From assembly GCF_009730915.1 (NCBI RefSeq), contig NC_052482.1, positions 20,180,345 through 20,244,344 of the forward strand: 64,000 nucleotides of DNA, given 5' to 3'. This document shows positions 36,280 to 48,928 of this stretch, piece after piece. This DNA comes from Dioscorea cayenensis subsp. rotundata (Eukaryota; Streptophyta; Magnoliopsida; Dioscoreales; Dioscoreaceae). Position 1 is the stretch's first letter. Each line of letters opens with the position of its first letter. The notes beneath the pieces were generated by a model that did no database searches, was not told the origin of the DNA, and saw nothing but the letters and a program-made list of their open reading frames with translations. Position numbers and translations under genes: made by a program.

Positions 36280-39200
36280 GTAGGATTTTAGTTTTATTGT
36301 CATCTTGCATGACTAGAAAGCCTTATTGCCTTGAGTTTGTTGTAATGACTTAATGAAAAATTTGTTGCAGGTTCTCTAACTAGTACTGTATTTAAAAAGC
36401 ATGAATGCTATGGAGTTTGGTTTTTAGCAATTTGGACTAATTGTTACAATGAAAAAAATTGAATAATTAGTAAAAATTTGGTGTTTCATTAATCTATGAA
36501 GACAATTTAAGTAGTTGGTGTTTAGATGTAGCCGCATGTAGGAACTATATAATTTGGAATTGAGTGTATAATTGATTATATGAAGCAAAGGGTTATGGAC
36601 AAAAGAAACTGTGAAGTGGAAGGGATTGTTAAAAAGTTTAGTGATGATTTGCTGATAGAATACCAGAGTTTGGAAATTTGTCTCTTTAAGAGTGGAAGAA
36701 AACCAATGGATTGTTATATTGTAAAATCTCAATATGTTTATTAAAGTTTTTGATGAATCAGTGTGAAGGTTTTTTCCCCCAGAAATTTAACAAGCTATGA
36801 TTATGCATCAGTAAGCTCTTGGTTTTTTATTATAATCAGGTTAGTTGGTTCTCCATTGGTGAAGCTTGCTTATTTCTCTTAATTTGGATGGAGTTAGTCT
36901 TGGTGTGTAATAATATATACAAATAATAGTTGGTACACTGAGAAGAAGTCAATTGATTATGATAAAAAGAACTAGTTCATCCGGAATGAAACCTATATAT
37001 TGACTGAACAAGAATCTGATTAATTAGAATAATGGGTTTAGGATCTAAGTTATGGATTAATTTTTGTTATATCCACTTACCTGATTAGTGCTCTCTAATA
37101 TTGTAATTGTCATCAGGTGTGAGATTAGACACAACAAACATTGAAGTGAAGAACATTTTGGGTTGTTCACTTCAGTTGGTTGTACAATACTAGATTAGAT
37201 TTAAAATTGTAAAATGACGATCACTTTAACTAATAATGACAGAATGACAATATTGACAACTGAATTTTAGATGTTATACCTGGTTCGATAATAATGGTTC
37301 AATGACATAATGACATTGCCGATGAAACAGAATTTTAGGCATGTTATTCCCTTCAATTAGATAAGTAATGAATCATTAATGCGGAATCAAGGTCTCTACC
37401 ACTAAATTCAACACACAAGGTACCAATGGTCGTATTCCTACGACCTTATATTCTTGCAGAACCTATCCTTTTTTTTATCCTATCATAATAATGCAGATGA
37501 ACCTTGTATTATTGCACCTTGTTCTTTATTTCTTTTTGTAATATGGAAAACGAAGTTGAGCTTTCAGCTCAATGGTTGACCTTGCACTGTTACATATAGA
37601 TCCAATCCGATAATTAACTTCTGTGAAATAAGTTTTTTATTAATAACTTTCTCTCAAATAAATGTAACTTCTCTAGTTTCTGTTAACCCTCTTGATTGAC
37701 TGAGGTGAGCCTTTTGTATCTCATTGTTCTGGTGCAGAGAAAGGCAAGCAACATTTAGAAGATCAGATATATATGACTTGAACCAAGCATGCTTATCGTT
37801 TTTCTCTTTATTCATTCTGTGTATTATGTCAACCTTTCTACTATATCATGCCTTCTATTTGCAAGTACACTTTTTAGTGTTGCTCATATTACACTGGGAA
37901 TTTTATTTTATTCTAGCTGCAATTACTGATGCTGATAGAAAAGAGGTGATATATATATATATATATATATATATTTGTGGTGTTCTTCAATCGAGGGAAT
38001 GAAAATGGAGAAAAATAATTGATAGAGGTGAAAAGATAAAGGAAAGACAAATTTCATTGGTATATGTCTTCTTAATTTGCATATCCATCTTACTTTTCTG
38101 TGTGTTTTGGATTTTTGGACTTTGGATTGAATGAGAATAGATGAGAACATGGACACTGGTGAAAGGGAAAGAAAGATTAGAAATTTCATGGATGTATATC
38201 CACTTATTTTCTGTGTTTGTGGACTTTGGATTGAACTAAAATTTAAAAAAAAAAAACAATAGAAATTGGTGAAAGGAAAAGCAAATATAAGAAATTCTGT
38301 TAATATGTTTTTTTTCTTGCCTATCCACATGTGCATGCAAATTGGTAACTGGAATTGTTAAGAGAGGAGATGTCGTAATGGTTTATGTTTGTTACTTGGT
38401 ACTCAGTTGTTGAGGGAAAAAATATTTCTCTATGTATCCTTGCATTTGTGTGCTTGTTTGATTATCTATGCATCAGATTTTTGCTGCTGCCATTGTCGTA
38501 TTAGTTTTTTTTTTTTTGAAGAACTTCTCAACCAGAGAAGCTAAATTTTATTAAAGATATTGGAAACAAAGAAAGTAACAAAAACACAGTGGAAACGAGA
38601 CAAGTGAAACTAACTTAGAAGACAAATCCATTATCAATAAAAGAACGCATGACTGTATGATTGAAATGAATAGAAGGCAAGTGGTTGCTAGAGATTGTAA
38701 ACATCTTTTTTAAGTTCTGACATTTGCAGATATATCTTTGTCAACTCTCAGCATGAGACCAAGTAGGATGGTGGATATAGTGCGATTTATTTGAACAATA
38801 AAAAAAAAAAATGGTATCGGTCTATAATAAGTTTGACACCTCTCTGTTGGCTTACATAGATGTACTACCTTTGTTATTCATCTTTGTTTATAATTTTGTT
38901 AGTCTTTTACATAGATGTACTACGTTTGTTTTAAAATAAGTTTTCCAGAAACAAGAAATGATTTTATTTTTATACAATAGCCTTTGTCTACATTGGAAAT
39001 TTACCATAAATAGATTTAAGCAACAGCTTATCTTTCTTCACCAAAATTGGTACCACTGCCACACCTAGGGTCATTTGGTGGCATAAGAAAATGGATCCAA
39101 TTGTTTGGTTGTGATCTGGTCCCTGGAACAGCAGAGATTTAAATAACAAAAAAACATTGGTTGGTGGACTGTGTATGTTGAAAGAGTGGTTTGTGATTTA

Positions 39201-39813
39201 TAACGCAAATAGATTTTTTTGATATCATAATTAATTTAATTTTCTAGATCACTAACATCATGGTCTCAAGGTACTGCTTTGTTTGCACAAATAATATTAC
39301 TAACAAGGATGCATATGAAGTTTTTATAATAATACAGGAATTTACACGTGTATAACAGTTAAAAGTTGTATTGCATGCATACCAACAACTACATGCTTGA
39401 ATGAAGAATATCAATATATACCATCCACATTCTTGAATGAAATGGATCATGAAGTCAAAATTTTGCTAATTTTGTAAAGTTATGATTTGTTGTTGTTATC
39501 TTCTTTCCTTAATGAAAGAAGCACAGCAAGCTGGCAAAGATCAGATTGATAGTAGTTACCTTGCTATTCTTGGGTTTGCTTCAGTGGCAGGGTATCATGG
39601 AGGACACTCCCATTGACCTTTAAGCTGCCAGTCCAGGCCATTTAAAGTAAAAATGGACAAACAGTGAACAATGATCTCAAAAATTCATGCAGAATGGGTT
39701 GGAATCTGTTCATGCTGCTTATCAAAATCAAGAACTCTGTAATGAATCTAAAAGAAATTAATCCGGGTTAATCTACTCACAACTAATCATTTTTCTGCGT
39801 CTTTGTTTATACA
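36280..39813. other. Gene-free stretch
   Basis: No gene is recognised. Contains (AT)n at 37950-37974, a T-run at 38508-38517 followed by sequence like a reversed retroelement 3' end, and a short open stretch at 39518-39618 reading LAKIRLIVVTLLFLGLLQWQ and ending EDTPIDL stop. The latter could be a terminal exon of an unrecognised gene. Confidence 0.4.
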
Positions 39814-39882
39814 GTCGTTGGATAGCGATAAGTATGACGTGAAAGTGTAGAGAGGTCGTGTGTTCAAATCTCTCCTCAACGA
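39814..39882 (+). other. tRNA-like sequence, possible tRNA-derived SINE head or tRNA relic
   Basis: Begins GTCGTTG, followed by GGATAGCGATAAGTAT, has a B-box-like GTGTTCAAATC, and ends TCAACGA, which pairs with the 5' end. It resembles a decayed tRNA-Asp (GTCGTTG start), but anticodon and T arms do not pair properly. Confidence 0.35.
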
Positions 39883-40012
39883 TCTATTGCATCTTGATCA
39901 TACTGCTGTTCAGCGCAGGGATTCACTATATTACCATCATGCACGTTCGGGTTTCGATCTTTGCTTAATCTGTTTATATTCAGTAAAAAAGTGACGTAAA
40001 TACTATTATTCA

Positions 40013-40340
40013 TTAATCATCTGGTTTATAGCAATTTTGAGTTGAAAAACATTGTTTTCTTTTCCTTTTTCGTCTAAGCTGGGCAAGACTTAAAAATTCG
40101 AGGATGTGACCTGAAAAAGAGTTATTAGAAAGATCTATGTAAGAGAAGAAAGAAGGGGCTATGCATATGGAGATCTGGTAAAGGACCTGAGAACAAATTT
40201 GAAGAAAGATCAAGGTTTTCCATGTGAGTGAAAGTTAAGAATTCAGGGATCATCCCCTGAATTTGGTTATTGGAGAGGTCTAAATCAACGAGGTTGTGAG
40301 TAGTCCAATGATCAATTTTCTGTTGATCGAGTGTTGATTT
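40013..40340 (-). pseudogene. Leucine-rich-repeat receptor fragment
   Basis: One open minus-strand frame reads NLVDLDLSNNQIQGMIPEF, then MENLDLSSNLFSGPLPDL, then YIDLSNNSFSGHILEFL. These are three consecutive plant-type extracellular leucine-rich repeats (LxxLDLSxNxxxGxIP). No signal peptide, membrane span or kinase is present. The frame runs on into non-repeat sequence and stops at 40013. It is a fragment of an LRR receptor-like protein or kinase. Confidence 0.75.
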
Positions 40341-40559
40341 ATTTTTGATTTTTCTGTTATGTTAACTATTTTTCAGTAAAGAAATGTGTTTTTGATTTAC
40401 TAATTAGTTTTTTTTGCTTATAATGGCTTTGAGCAAAGGCTCAATGCCCTTATAAATGATCATTGCTTTATCTCTGTTGCCTGATATTAATCATGTTGGG
40501 ATGCTAATTGCATTCCTACTAGATTAGCTGAGCTATAGCATTTAGTTTTTCTCTCATCA

Positions 40560-41040
40560 ATAAACTCAACAAATATATATGCTTTCCGGTTTTTAAAACA
40601 AAACATCGTAGGCAAGGACTTAGGGCCATTAGTAAAATAAATTTTTCTATAAGTATATTAAGGGTATAATTTTGAGAAAAAAATCATATACAAATAGGCT
40701 CGATGAGACGAGAGAGTTATTTGTGATAACTGATAAGCATCGATGTTTTAGAATTTTATTTTTATAAATGATTTGGTTTTTCATGTCATTTTCTCTTGAT
40801 GTATCTGAAGACTACTCAACAAGCTACCTCAATAGTGGTTTTTAACTTTTTATCATTGCATTTTAAGTTTTAATTAATTATTTTTTTTCTATTTATACAA
40901 TATTTTGTTCAATAACTTATTAAATGATTAACAACAAAGAAATTTTGGAAATTAGAGCTTTAGATGTGTCACATGGCCATTCATGTAAAAATTAAAATAA
41001 TCACAGTCCACTGTATGTGTGCATCAAATCAAATAATCAA
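40560..41040. repeat. Copy C, left part (diverged third copy of 2955-3455)
   Basis: Matches 2955-3455 and 48955-49460 in order (CTCAACAAACATATATG, GCAAGGAC, GAGAGTTATTTG, TTCTCTTGATGTATCTGAAG, GTGTCACATGGCCATT). Divergence is far greater than between A and B. It starts just right of the inverted repeat at 2851-2931. Confidence 0.85.
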
Positions 41041-42094
41041 TCATGTTATAATGTTGAACTGTTTATTAATATCAAGAATTAAATATTATTTATTTATCGT
41101 TTTGTCTTCATTATTAAATGCCACTGGTCATGACTCATGGTTGTGAACTTGGAAAGAGAAAAACAACAAAGAATGTGAGTCTTATATCGTGTAATGGGCA
41201 AATTGCAAGAAAATAACAGATAATTTAGCTGGAAAACTCTTCCCCAGCGTCGATCGGTTTGAAAAAGGCTAAATTGAAGAAAAAATCGTCGATCTTATAT
41301 ACGTAATGGGCAAGTGCAAGAGAGATGACCCGACAACTATGGATATGAAAAAGAAAAATGCGAGATAAAATGGCTATGAAAAAGTTTAAAGAAAGAAAAT
41401 AAGATATTAATTCTACGGACTTGGCGTCATCATCGATCCTAATATTCGTGCCTATATTCGATCCGAACAAGCACGAATTATGCAAAAAGGACATTCTCGA
41501 CTAATGCGCTCGTCGTCGTCAAATCGCGTTTTGAGTTTATTTCGATAATATAAAAGTGAGTCTTCAGTGATTTCACCTGAATATTAGTTTTAAATGTAAT
41601 TAGTTTTACATTGTATTAGCTTTTATTAAGGTTATTTTCAATAAAATTTCAACTATTCCTGCATTTTTATAAATTTTATTATATATTAATAATTATCTAT
41701 TTTAGTTATTAATTAAATAATTATTATTATTGATTATTAATTAATTACACACAAATTAATATTATAAATAAATACTTATAATTATATTAATGAAATAATA
41801 ATTTTATATATTTCCATTACAATAATAAAAACAATAAAAATATAAAAATATAATTAAAAATAAAATAATGTGGGACCACTTCTAATTTTGGGGGTAGTGC
41901 GTGTGAAACCCCAAATTTGGGGATACTGACTATACGAAACAAATTTGGGGTGGGATTTAGGTGGGTTGGAGTACTCTACACCCAAATCCACTCCCAAATT
42001 AGGGATTTGGGTGTAAGGTTGGAGATGAGTCTTAGTTGTGCCTTGTGAGGTCGGGTGAGGGGCTTTGATATGATTCTGAGAGATTGGGGAGCAA
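41041..42094. mobile_element. Sequence present only in copy C, probable insertion
   Basis: About 1 kb interrupting the copy C homology. It includes an AT-rich core and a palindrome-rich part (CCCCAAATTTGGGG near 41910; CACCCAAATCCACTCCC near 41977). No transposase is seen. Ends and target duplication could not be defined. Confidence 0.4.
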
Positions 42095-43090
42095 GAGAGG
42101 AGAGATTTTTCTAATTTATTTGTTTTATACTTATGTAAGCTTGATAATGATCCCAAATGCTTGGCTTAAATGATATTTTTGGGACTTTTTACCAGCAGAT
42201 AAGTGAGCTACTCTCAGAGTTCTATAAAAGAATAAATTTTTTTTAGTAAATTTATTTGTTTAAAAATTTAAAACTCTATCATTTGGATCAACCCGATTGA
42301 GTAAATGAGTTATGTTTGATAATGGTTTTATACAATTTATTGTTATGTTGGGTTTGAGCCCAAATAAAAAAAGCAAACTTTTTTCTTTTTAATTTACATT
42401 TTTGAATGTATTAAGATGAATATTGGGCTAAAAAACCCTTGATGCTATAATTATTTAATTTTTTTAATTTATTATTATCATGATATTTGAGATAGTGTAG
42501 TATTTTTATTTATTGAAAGCAAAAAAACAAATGTGAATAATAAATAAAAACAATAATACAATGAGGTGGGGTTTTTGTTGGGGGTGATCTAAAACATGTA
42601 AGATTACCTCAGTTGAATGTAAATTTTTTTCTCCATTTTAACCTTTCAATTCAATAAAATTTCAAAAACTTCAATTGTTTTTAAAAAAATTAAAAAATAA
42701 GAAAAGTCCATCCTCATTCATCATATACTTTTTTATATAAAAATATATTTATTGAAATATTTAGTTAGAGGAAAGAAAAACATTTGATTTTCTTTTTCAA
42801 ATATTAAGTTGAAGAAAAAAAATTATTTATTTCAAATAATTAAATTTGACTTAATTAATATTTATATAAATATAATATTTTAAAGTGAAATTTTATTATT
42901 AAACAATTTTGATATATTTGGCAACTTTAGTGGAGCATTTTAGTAAAAAGATAATTAATAAAAATATAACTTTAGTGTTACATTCTAGCTTAAGGCTACA
43001 ATCAAACTGAGTTTGAGATGAGCTTTGTTTTGTTCAAGCTTAGTTTGATACTATTTAAACCGAGCTCGAGCTCAAATCGAGCCTATTTGG
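42095..43090. repeat. Copy C, right part (diverged third copy of about 3525-4350)
   Basis: Resumes the homology with TCTAATTTATTTGTTTT, GCTTGATAATGATCCCAAA, TGGATCAACCCGATTGAGTA and TTGGGGGTGATCTAAAACA, ending in a short GAGCTC-rich piece. Confidence 0.85.
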
Positions 43091-44265
43091 AGCTTCCTTA
43101 GATTGCTGTTAGTTCGACAAAATATGAAGATAATGTGGTTTAAGAGGTTGGTTGAGTAATTGCAATCCATGATGTTTTTCTCACCTCTACAAAAGTATTT
43201 GAGACTATATATGTTGGGAATTTCATATTTGCGTATGTAATAGTTTTTTTTTTTGTTTAAGTATATAAATGTTTGCCATGAGCATATTCACTATTTTTCT
43301 CACTTTTAGAAAATATATTTAAGACTATGAATTCTAAGGTTTCATGTCTCATGATTTAATGGTTCTTTATTTGACTTTAATTACAATCAGATTCATAGTT
43401 TTTTATTTGATTATGTTTATTTACTTTTGTTGTAGAACTCATGGTTTGAGGATTAAGAGGTTTGAAGATTATGGAGATAGAAGATGGTGCTAAGTTCATT
43501 TTTGGTGAACTTAAAAATTGTACACGTAAACAATTGTAATAGAGATAGATAAGATACTGCTAAATTCTCTTTTCTGGGGGTGTATTTAAGATGGTGCTAA
43601 GTTCATTTTTGGCATGCTTAAGTAAAAATACATTGCTTTGAAATTATCAATGAAAATCTTTGAAAACCAAGTTTTAGAATATTTGTGATTATTTTGCAAG
43701 ATTTGTCTTGTAGATATGCAGGTCAAAAATAAAAATACAACTGTAAATTTACCACCCAAAAATAATATATTAGTTAATAGATCAGTTTTTGAGGGTGGTT
43801 TATGACACTATTAATTAATATTATTCGGAAATGAGTTATTAAATCATTTATTTATTTATCTATTTATTTATTTATTCATTCATTTTATGTGAAATACTTT
43901 TATGACACTATTGGGAGAGGAGCGCGTGGAGAAGGAAATTACGACCAGGGGACCTCAGATTAACTTTTATTTTTTATTTTGATGCGTTTTCCCCCTTCAA
44001 GGTTGTTGTGGGTTTTATTTTAAACATTTTTTTAATTTATCATTCAATGTTTTTTTTTTCCTAATAATCAGTTTACATGCAGTACTGTCTTATCTCAGAC
44101 CAAGATAATTTTTTTATTCTTTTTATTTTTTTAAAAACAAAAAGTCAAAATAATTAGCTTCTCTTAATCAAAAATACCTTAAATATTCAAATCCCATTTG
44201 TCCATTCAAAAATAATATAAAAATCAACCGTTAATATTCGAACATAAATCTTACCCTATTCTTAC
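43091..44265. other. Gene-free stretch
   Basis: AT-rich; no gene is seen. A word like GATGGTGCTAAGTTCATTTT occurs twice, near 43484 and 43592. Confidence 0.5.
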
Positions 44266-44496
44266 TTAAAGCACGTTAATGTTTACATGGCCGTAGAAGT
44301 GCAAATTAATGATGCAATAGGATGCCCTGTCGTGCCTCCTTCCATTGCGTGCTGGTTCAGTCGATCCCTCGGTCTCGGTCAGCTCGGCCATCAGTTTCTC
44401 CCGGTCAAGCGAGGAACTGGAGGAAGAGAACTCAGACGACGGGAGCGGAGGAAACGAAGCTCGAGCTCCGAGCATCTTCATCGGCCTTACACCCAT
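44266..44496 (-). other. Isolated GC-rich open exon-like segment, unrecognised
   Basis: A 76-codon minus-strand frame opening MGVRPMKMLGARASFPPLPS, followed by a Ser run and REKLMAELTETEGSTEPA. Two plus-strand frames are also open across the same GC-rich patch (44320-44500), so strand and coding status are uncertain. It may be an isolated first exon or relic. Confidence 0.3.
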
Positions 44497-45286
44497 GCAT
44501 GAGGTTCTTTTGTTTATATTTTTATCTCTCCTTCGTTCCTTTTTATCATCACATAAAACTTATATTCTTTTTTATTTATTATTTTCTAATATTAAGAAGC
44601 ATTTATTATTATTTTTTTTTTCAAAACTATCCTAACACTATATTCGATTTTCTCCTTGGAATTAAATATGAGAGAAAAATATAAAGATATAAATTAGGAG
44701 TAATTTTGGAAAGATAACAAATTTTTTTATAAAAATTTGTGAAATAACTAAATTTATTGGTATGTGAGATTCGGTTATTCACGATAGATAAAAAGAACGG
44801 AGGGAATATTTAATAACATAAGAATAACTGTTAATAACTTAAAAATAAACGTTACAACCATTATTAACAAATATTTAAGAAAAATAATAAAAAAAACTTA
44901 AAAAACCTGATTTAAGAAAAATAATAGAGCCAACATATAGTTGGCTACAACTGCTTAAAAATAAACACTAAAAGTCATGATTAAAAAATTATGTAAAAAA
45001 ACATGATAAAAAAAGCGTTAAAAGACCTGATTAAAAAAAACCCAGAAGAGCCAATCAATATCGCTTTAATAACCATTAATTTTTAATAACTTAAAAATAT
45101 ACCTTAAAAGTCATGACTATCAAAATATTTCAAAAAAGAAAGCATAATTAAAAAGCCAGTACTTTCTAGATATTACCATTATTATTATTATTATTATAAT
45201 TATTATTGTTGTTGTTTTGATTGTCATCTTCATTAAAACTCTATTCAAAATACAGTCAAAGTTAATGCAATAAACAAATATTTTTT
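44497..45286. other. Gene-free AT-rich stretch
   Basis: Contains short, loosely repeated ACTTAAAAATAAACGTTA-like words (44840-45110) and ATT/TTG trinucleotide runs near 45178-45215. No gene is seen. Confidence 0.5.
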
Positions 45287-45290
45287 TTAA

Positions 45291-45310
45291 ATATATATAT
45301 ATATATATAC
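45291..45310. repeat. (AT)n microsatellite
   Basis: ATATAT run. Similar runs occur at 45889-45911 and 37950-37974. Confidence 0.95.
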
Positions 45311-45327
45311 TGTGAAGGCAGGTGAAT

Positions 45328-45559
45328 GCGTACCATTAATGATGTTCTGGTGGGCACGATCTTTGATATGAATTCCAACTTTGTTTGATGTTGACAACAC
45401 GTTGATCTTCTTCGGTGTTCGTGTAATGCGTTGCGGAGCTTCATTCTCGTTCCGTCCACGTTTATGGCTTACGTGTCTCAATTGCATGGGAACTTTGTTT
45501 TCATTCTCTTGGCCTACTACATGGCTCAACTGGCTCATTTGCTCATTCTTGACCGCCAT
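45328..45559 (-). CDS. Candidate first exon of an unrecognised gene, with TATA box
   Basis: A minus-strand open frame from ATG at 45559 reads MAVKNEQMSQLSHVVGQENE, then Lys/Arg- and Asn-rich sequence to DRAHQNIING, where an AATG/GTACGC donor is possible near 45332. It is hydrophilic, with no signal peptide or membrane segment. A canonical TATA word, CTATATAAATAGC, lies about 40 bases upstream on the minus strand. No following exon was recognised. It is partial at best. Confidence 0.4.
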
Positions 45560-45595
45560 CTCTACTCTCTTTTTAATTTTGGTTTTTCCTTGCTA

Positions 45596-45608
45596 TTTAT
45601 ATAGAGTA
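45596..45608 (-). promoter_or_regulatory. TATA-box candidate
   Basis: CTATATAAATAGC on the minus strand, about 40 bases before the ATG at 45559. That is close for a plant TATA box, so the 5' UTR would be very short. Confidence 0.4.
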
Positions 45609-45934
45609 ATATATATATACGAGCCCAGTCATCTAGGACGTCACCTAGATTTCAAAGTCTCAGGGATATCGTAATAATAGCAGTCGGATGAAAATCGCTC
45701 GGCTCTTATCATTACGAGCAGTAGAAAGCAAGCGTTCTACGAGTGTTGCTACGATGATCATAAAGCGGTAAAAGTGTCAGATGTTTATATAATCGATCAA
45801 CTACGTGATGATGATCCCGACTGAACTTAGATTTAAAAACGTCCTGCGGAATTGAAATCTGAGTGACGTCCATAGATGATGTTTCACTATATATATATAT
45901 ATATATATATTATAGTTGATTAACCCAATTAAAT

Positions 45935-46300
45935 TAAAAATATTTTTAGAAAATTTTAGTATATTATTATGTATCCTATTTTAATTCAAATTGGTTTGGA
46001 AATTTGTAATATATTAGTATATATCCTAACTAAATTTACATATTTTTGGAAAATTTTAATATATTACTAAAATTAAATAGTTTTGGAAATTTGTAATATA
46101 TTATTATATATCCTAATTGAATTCAAATAATTTTGGAAATTTCTAATATATTAGCATGTATCCATTTGTTTTTGGAAATTTGTAATATATTATTGTATAT
46201 CCTAACTAATTTGGAAATTTGTAATATATTATTATATATCCTAATTGAATTCAAATAGTTTTGGAAATCTCTAATATATTAGCATGTATCCTATATTTTA
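45935..46300. repeat. AT-rich minisatellite, copy B
   Basis: Same array as at 1-310, with at least one extra unit on the left (about 45935-45990). This shows that the duplication boundary is not at base 45991. Confidence 0.85.
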
Positions 46301-47253
46301 TTTTATTTTATTTTATTTTATTTTTTTTGAAAAAATGGATACATGTATCCTATTTTGGATGGGAGCGAAAAGACAAAAAAAAAATTCAAATTTTTTTTTT
46401 AGAAATATCTAATATATTAGTATAGATCCTACTTTGGATAGGAGTGACTAGGAAAATACATGATGTGAAAATTATATGTATACAGTATATATATACACAT
46501 TACAGGTTCAAAAAATAAGTTTTTAAAAAATATCATTAGATTTATAGTACTTAGGGTTACTGTTCAGTATCATGATCCTTTATGGTTAACTTTGGAGACC
46601 AAATTCAGATCATACTCTTCCTCGCCCCTTTAGCTTTCATGATTTTTTTAATAGCATTTTATGAATGTTATAATATAGAATATGTTTTTTTAATTAATAA
46701 TATGGCATACATATTAGAAGCTAATGTTTTTAAAATCCAATTAGTATATATTGGTATATATGCTGTAAAAAACTATATTTTAAAAAAATTATTTATAAAA
46801 ATATATTCTTAGTCACCTGACCTTTTACAAATTGATATGTATAAAATTAAAAATATATAAATTTTTTAAAAACAATAATTGTCAATATATATTATTTAGC
46901 TCCTTATTTTCTACTTGACCCACTTTAAAAAAATTTATGGCTCTATCTTTTTCATTGACTATATGTATTTGTGAAATTATTGTAGTATATGTATAAAATA
47001 TAATGGAGAGGTGTCAGTCAAGATTGATCTACAAAATATATGCGTGTTCTTACAAATATATAAAAAACAATATAAAAAAGAAAATATATGAGGATTTATT
47101 TGGAAAATTTGTAGGAAATGTGAAAATGTGGGAATCTTAGACTTATTTGCAAAGTTGGCACAAAAAATATAAAAATGAGATAATCTTATATTTATTTTAA
47201 AAAAATGGTCGAATTTAGGATTTATTTGCATAAATTTTGTAAATTAGTAAAAC

Positions 47254-47254
<1 letters not shown>

Positions 47255-47285
<31 letters not shown>

Positions 47286-47286
47286 T
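47255..47286. repeat. (ATT)n microsatellite, copy B
   Basis: Shorter allele of the ATT run at 1257-1298. Confidence 0.95.
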
Positions 47287-47459
47287 TGTAAAAATGGATA
47301 AACCGTATGCATTAGAAAAAGAGGAATAGTACAACATAATTTTTGAAAAAATTTATTATCCAACGTGTGCGTGCGCGTAGATGATGGTGATAATAATATT
47401 AAAATGCTTATAGATGGTATTATTGAAGCTATTTAATTACCAGTTTATAAGATCTCTCA

Positions 47460-47703
47460 TGGTCTTAGGGGCTATCTGTATTGGCCCAACTTAATTCATT
47501 CTTTGGGCTAAAGAGGGGCACAGGGCCATCAATCGGGCCCGACCCAAACCAGCCATACCTACATGGCTACATGTTAGCTTAGATTATCCGTGCCCAACCC
47601 GAACCGGCCTAGCCGATATGCTAACCCACCGGGCTAGATTAGCCTGGCAGAGCCAAACCCGTCCCGTGTCACTATCTTAAACCGGGAGGCCGAGTTAGAA
47701 CCC
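47460..47703. repeat. GC-richer interspersed repeat, copy B
   Basis: Counterpart of 1480-1720. It retains CpG where copy A has TpG (for example AACCGGCC against AACTGGCC). Confidence 0.5.
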
Positions 47704-48847
47704 TAGCCATGGGTTTATTTAAAAAATAAAAATAAAAATTATAAAAAAACAACATATATATAAATTGGGTTGGGTATGACCCTTTTACAGGCAGTTACTA
47801 ATTGCCATATATATTTTTTAAAAAATAAAATAATTGATGTGAGAATTAATTTGAATAACATGAGACTTTTTTATTATTTTTATTTTTTAGTTAAAAAAAT
47901 ATCAATTAATAACTTGCAGTTTATTTTGAAGTAAGTGGTGTTATAAGAATGCTAACGTAGATCACCATTGTTTGTGCCTTGTAGACCACCATTGTTGATA
48001 TTTTTTTGCCCTAAAAATCAAATATATTTTAAAAAAATGCAGATATATGTATGATAATTTTAAATAAATCACAATAATTAAAAGTATTATATTTATTATT
48101 TTTATTTTTGTTAAATACTCATTATTGAATACTTTTTAATAATATTTTTCAAAACCAGATATTACTTGATGTAGGATTAAATCTAAATTTTTAAGAATAA
48201 TTGACTTGATTAAAAAAAGGATCTATGAGGAATTGAAGAGATTTTTATTAAATAAAAAAATTTATTTTTCCATAAAAAAATTAAATATGAAATGATAAAT
48301 CTAGGAATCATAAATATTTTTTCTTAATTTATTTTAAAAATTAAGTTAGAGTGAAAAACTTTCTTATCAATATAACAAAATCTTAAGTAAATTATTTATT
48401 AATCAAGATTTCAAAATATTATGATTTTAAGTTAATAATATATTTATAAATACGCAAGATTTTAAAGATTCCACATTAAATGAAATAAAAAAATATTATA
48501 GAAAAAATTACGGTTTTAAATTAATAATATATTTATATTGTTGCACACCATAAAATTATGTTGCTTAGTATAACAATATTTTTTTTTATATAAATAATTT
48601 GGTATTACAAAAAATAGATAATATAAATAATAAAGATGAATAATAAATATAAAAATAATAAATTGTAATGTTGAATGATGAATTTCTTTCACAATGTTTG
48701 CTAATAACAAGTAACAAGTAAATAAAATGATACTAAATGCAAAATATGGGGTGAAGATATATATACATTAAAAAAATTAGAAAATTATTTTCAATTTTTT
48801 AAATAGTTTTTATCTTTTAAGTTTTGTCTGATTTATTTAGTTTACTC

Positions 48848-48928
48848 CTGGCATGGGTTTGTACCCAATGCGTAAATTTCTATCCTATGAAAATATATAT
48901 TTTTTAAAAAGGTACAAACCCATGTCAG
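48848..48928. repeat. Inverted repeat, copy B
   Basis: Same hairpin as 2851-2931 with one arm mismatch: the left arm reads CTGGCATGGG and the right arm is unchanged. Confidence 0.85.

Noticed and set aside
39518..39618. Terminal exon reading LAKIRLIVVTLLFLGLLQWQ
   Set aside because: Open and coding-like, but too short; not recognised and no neighbouring exon found.
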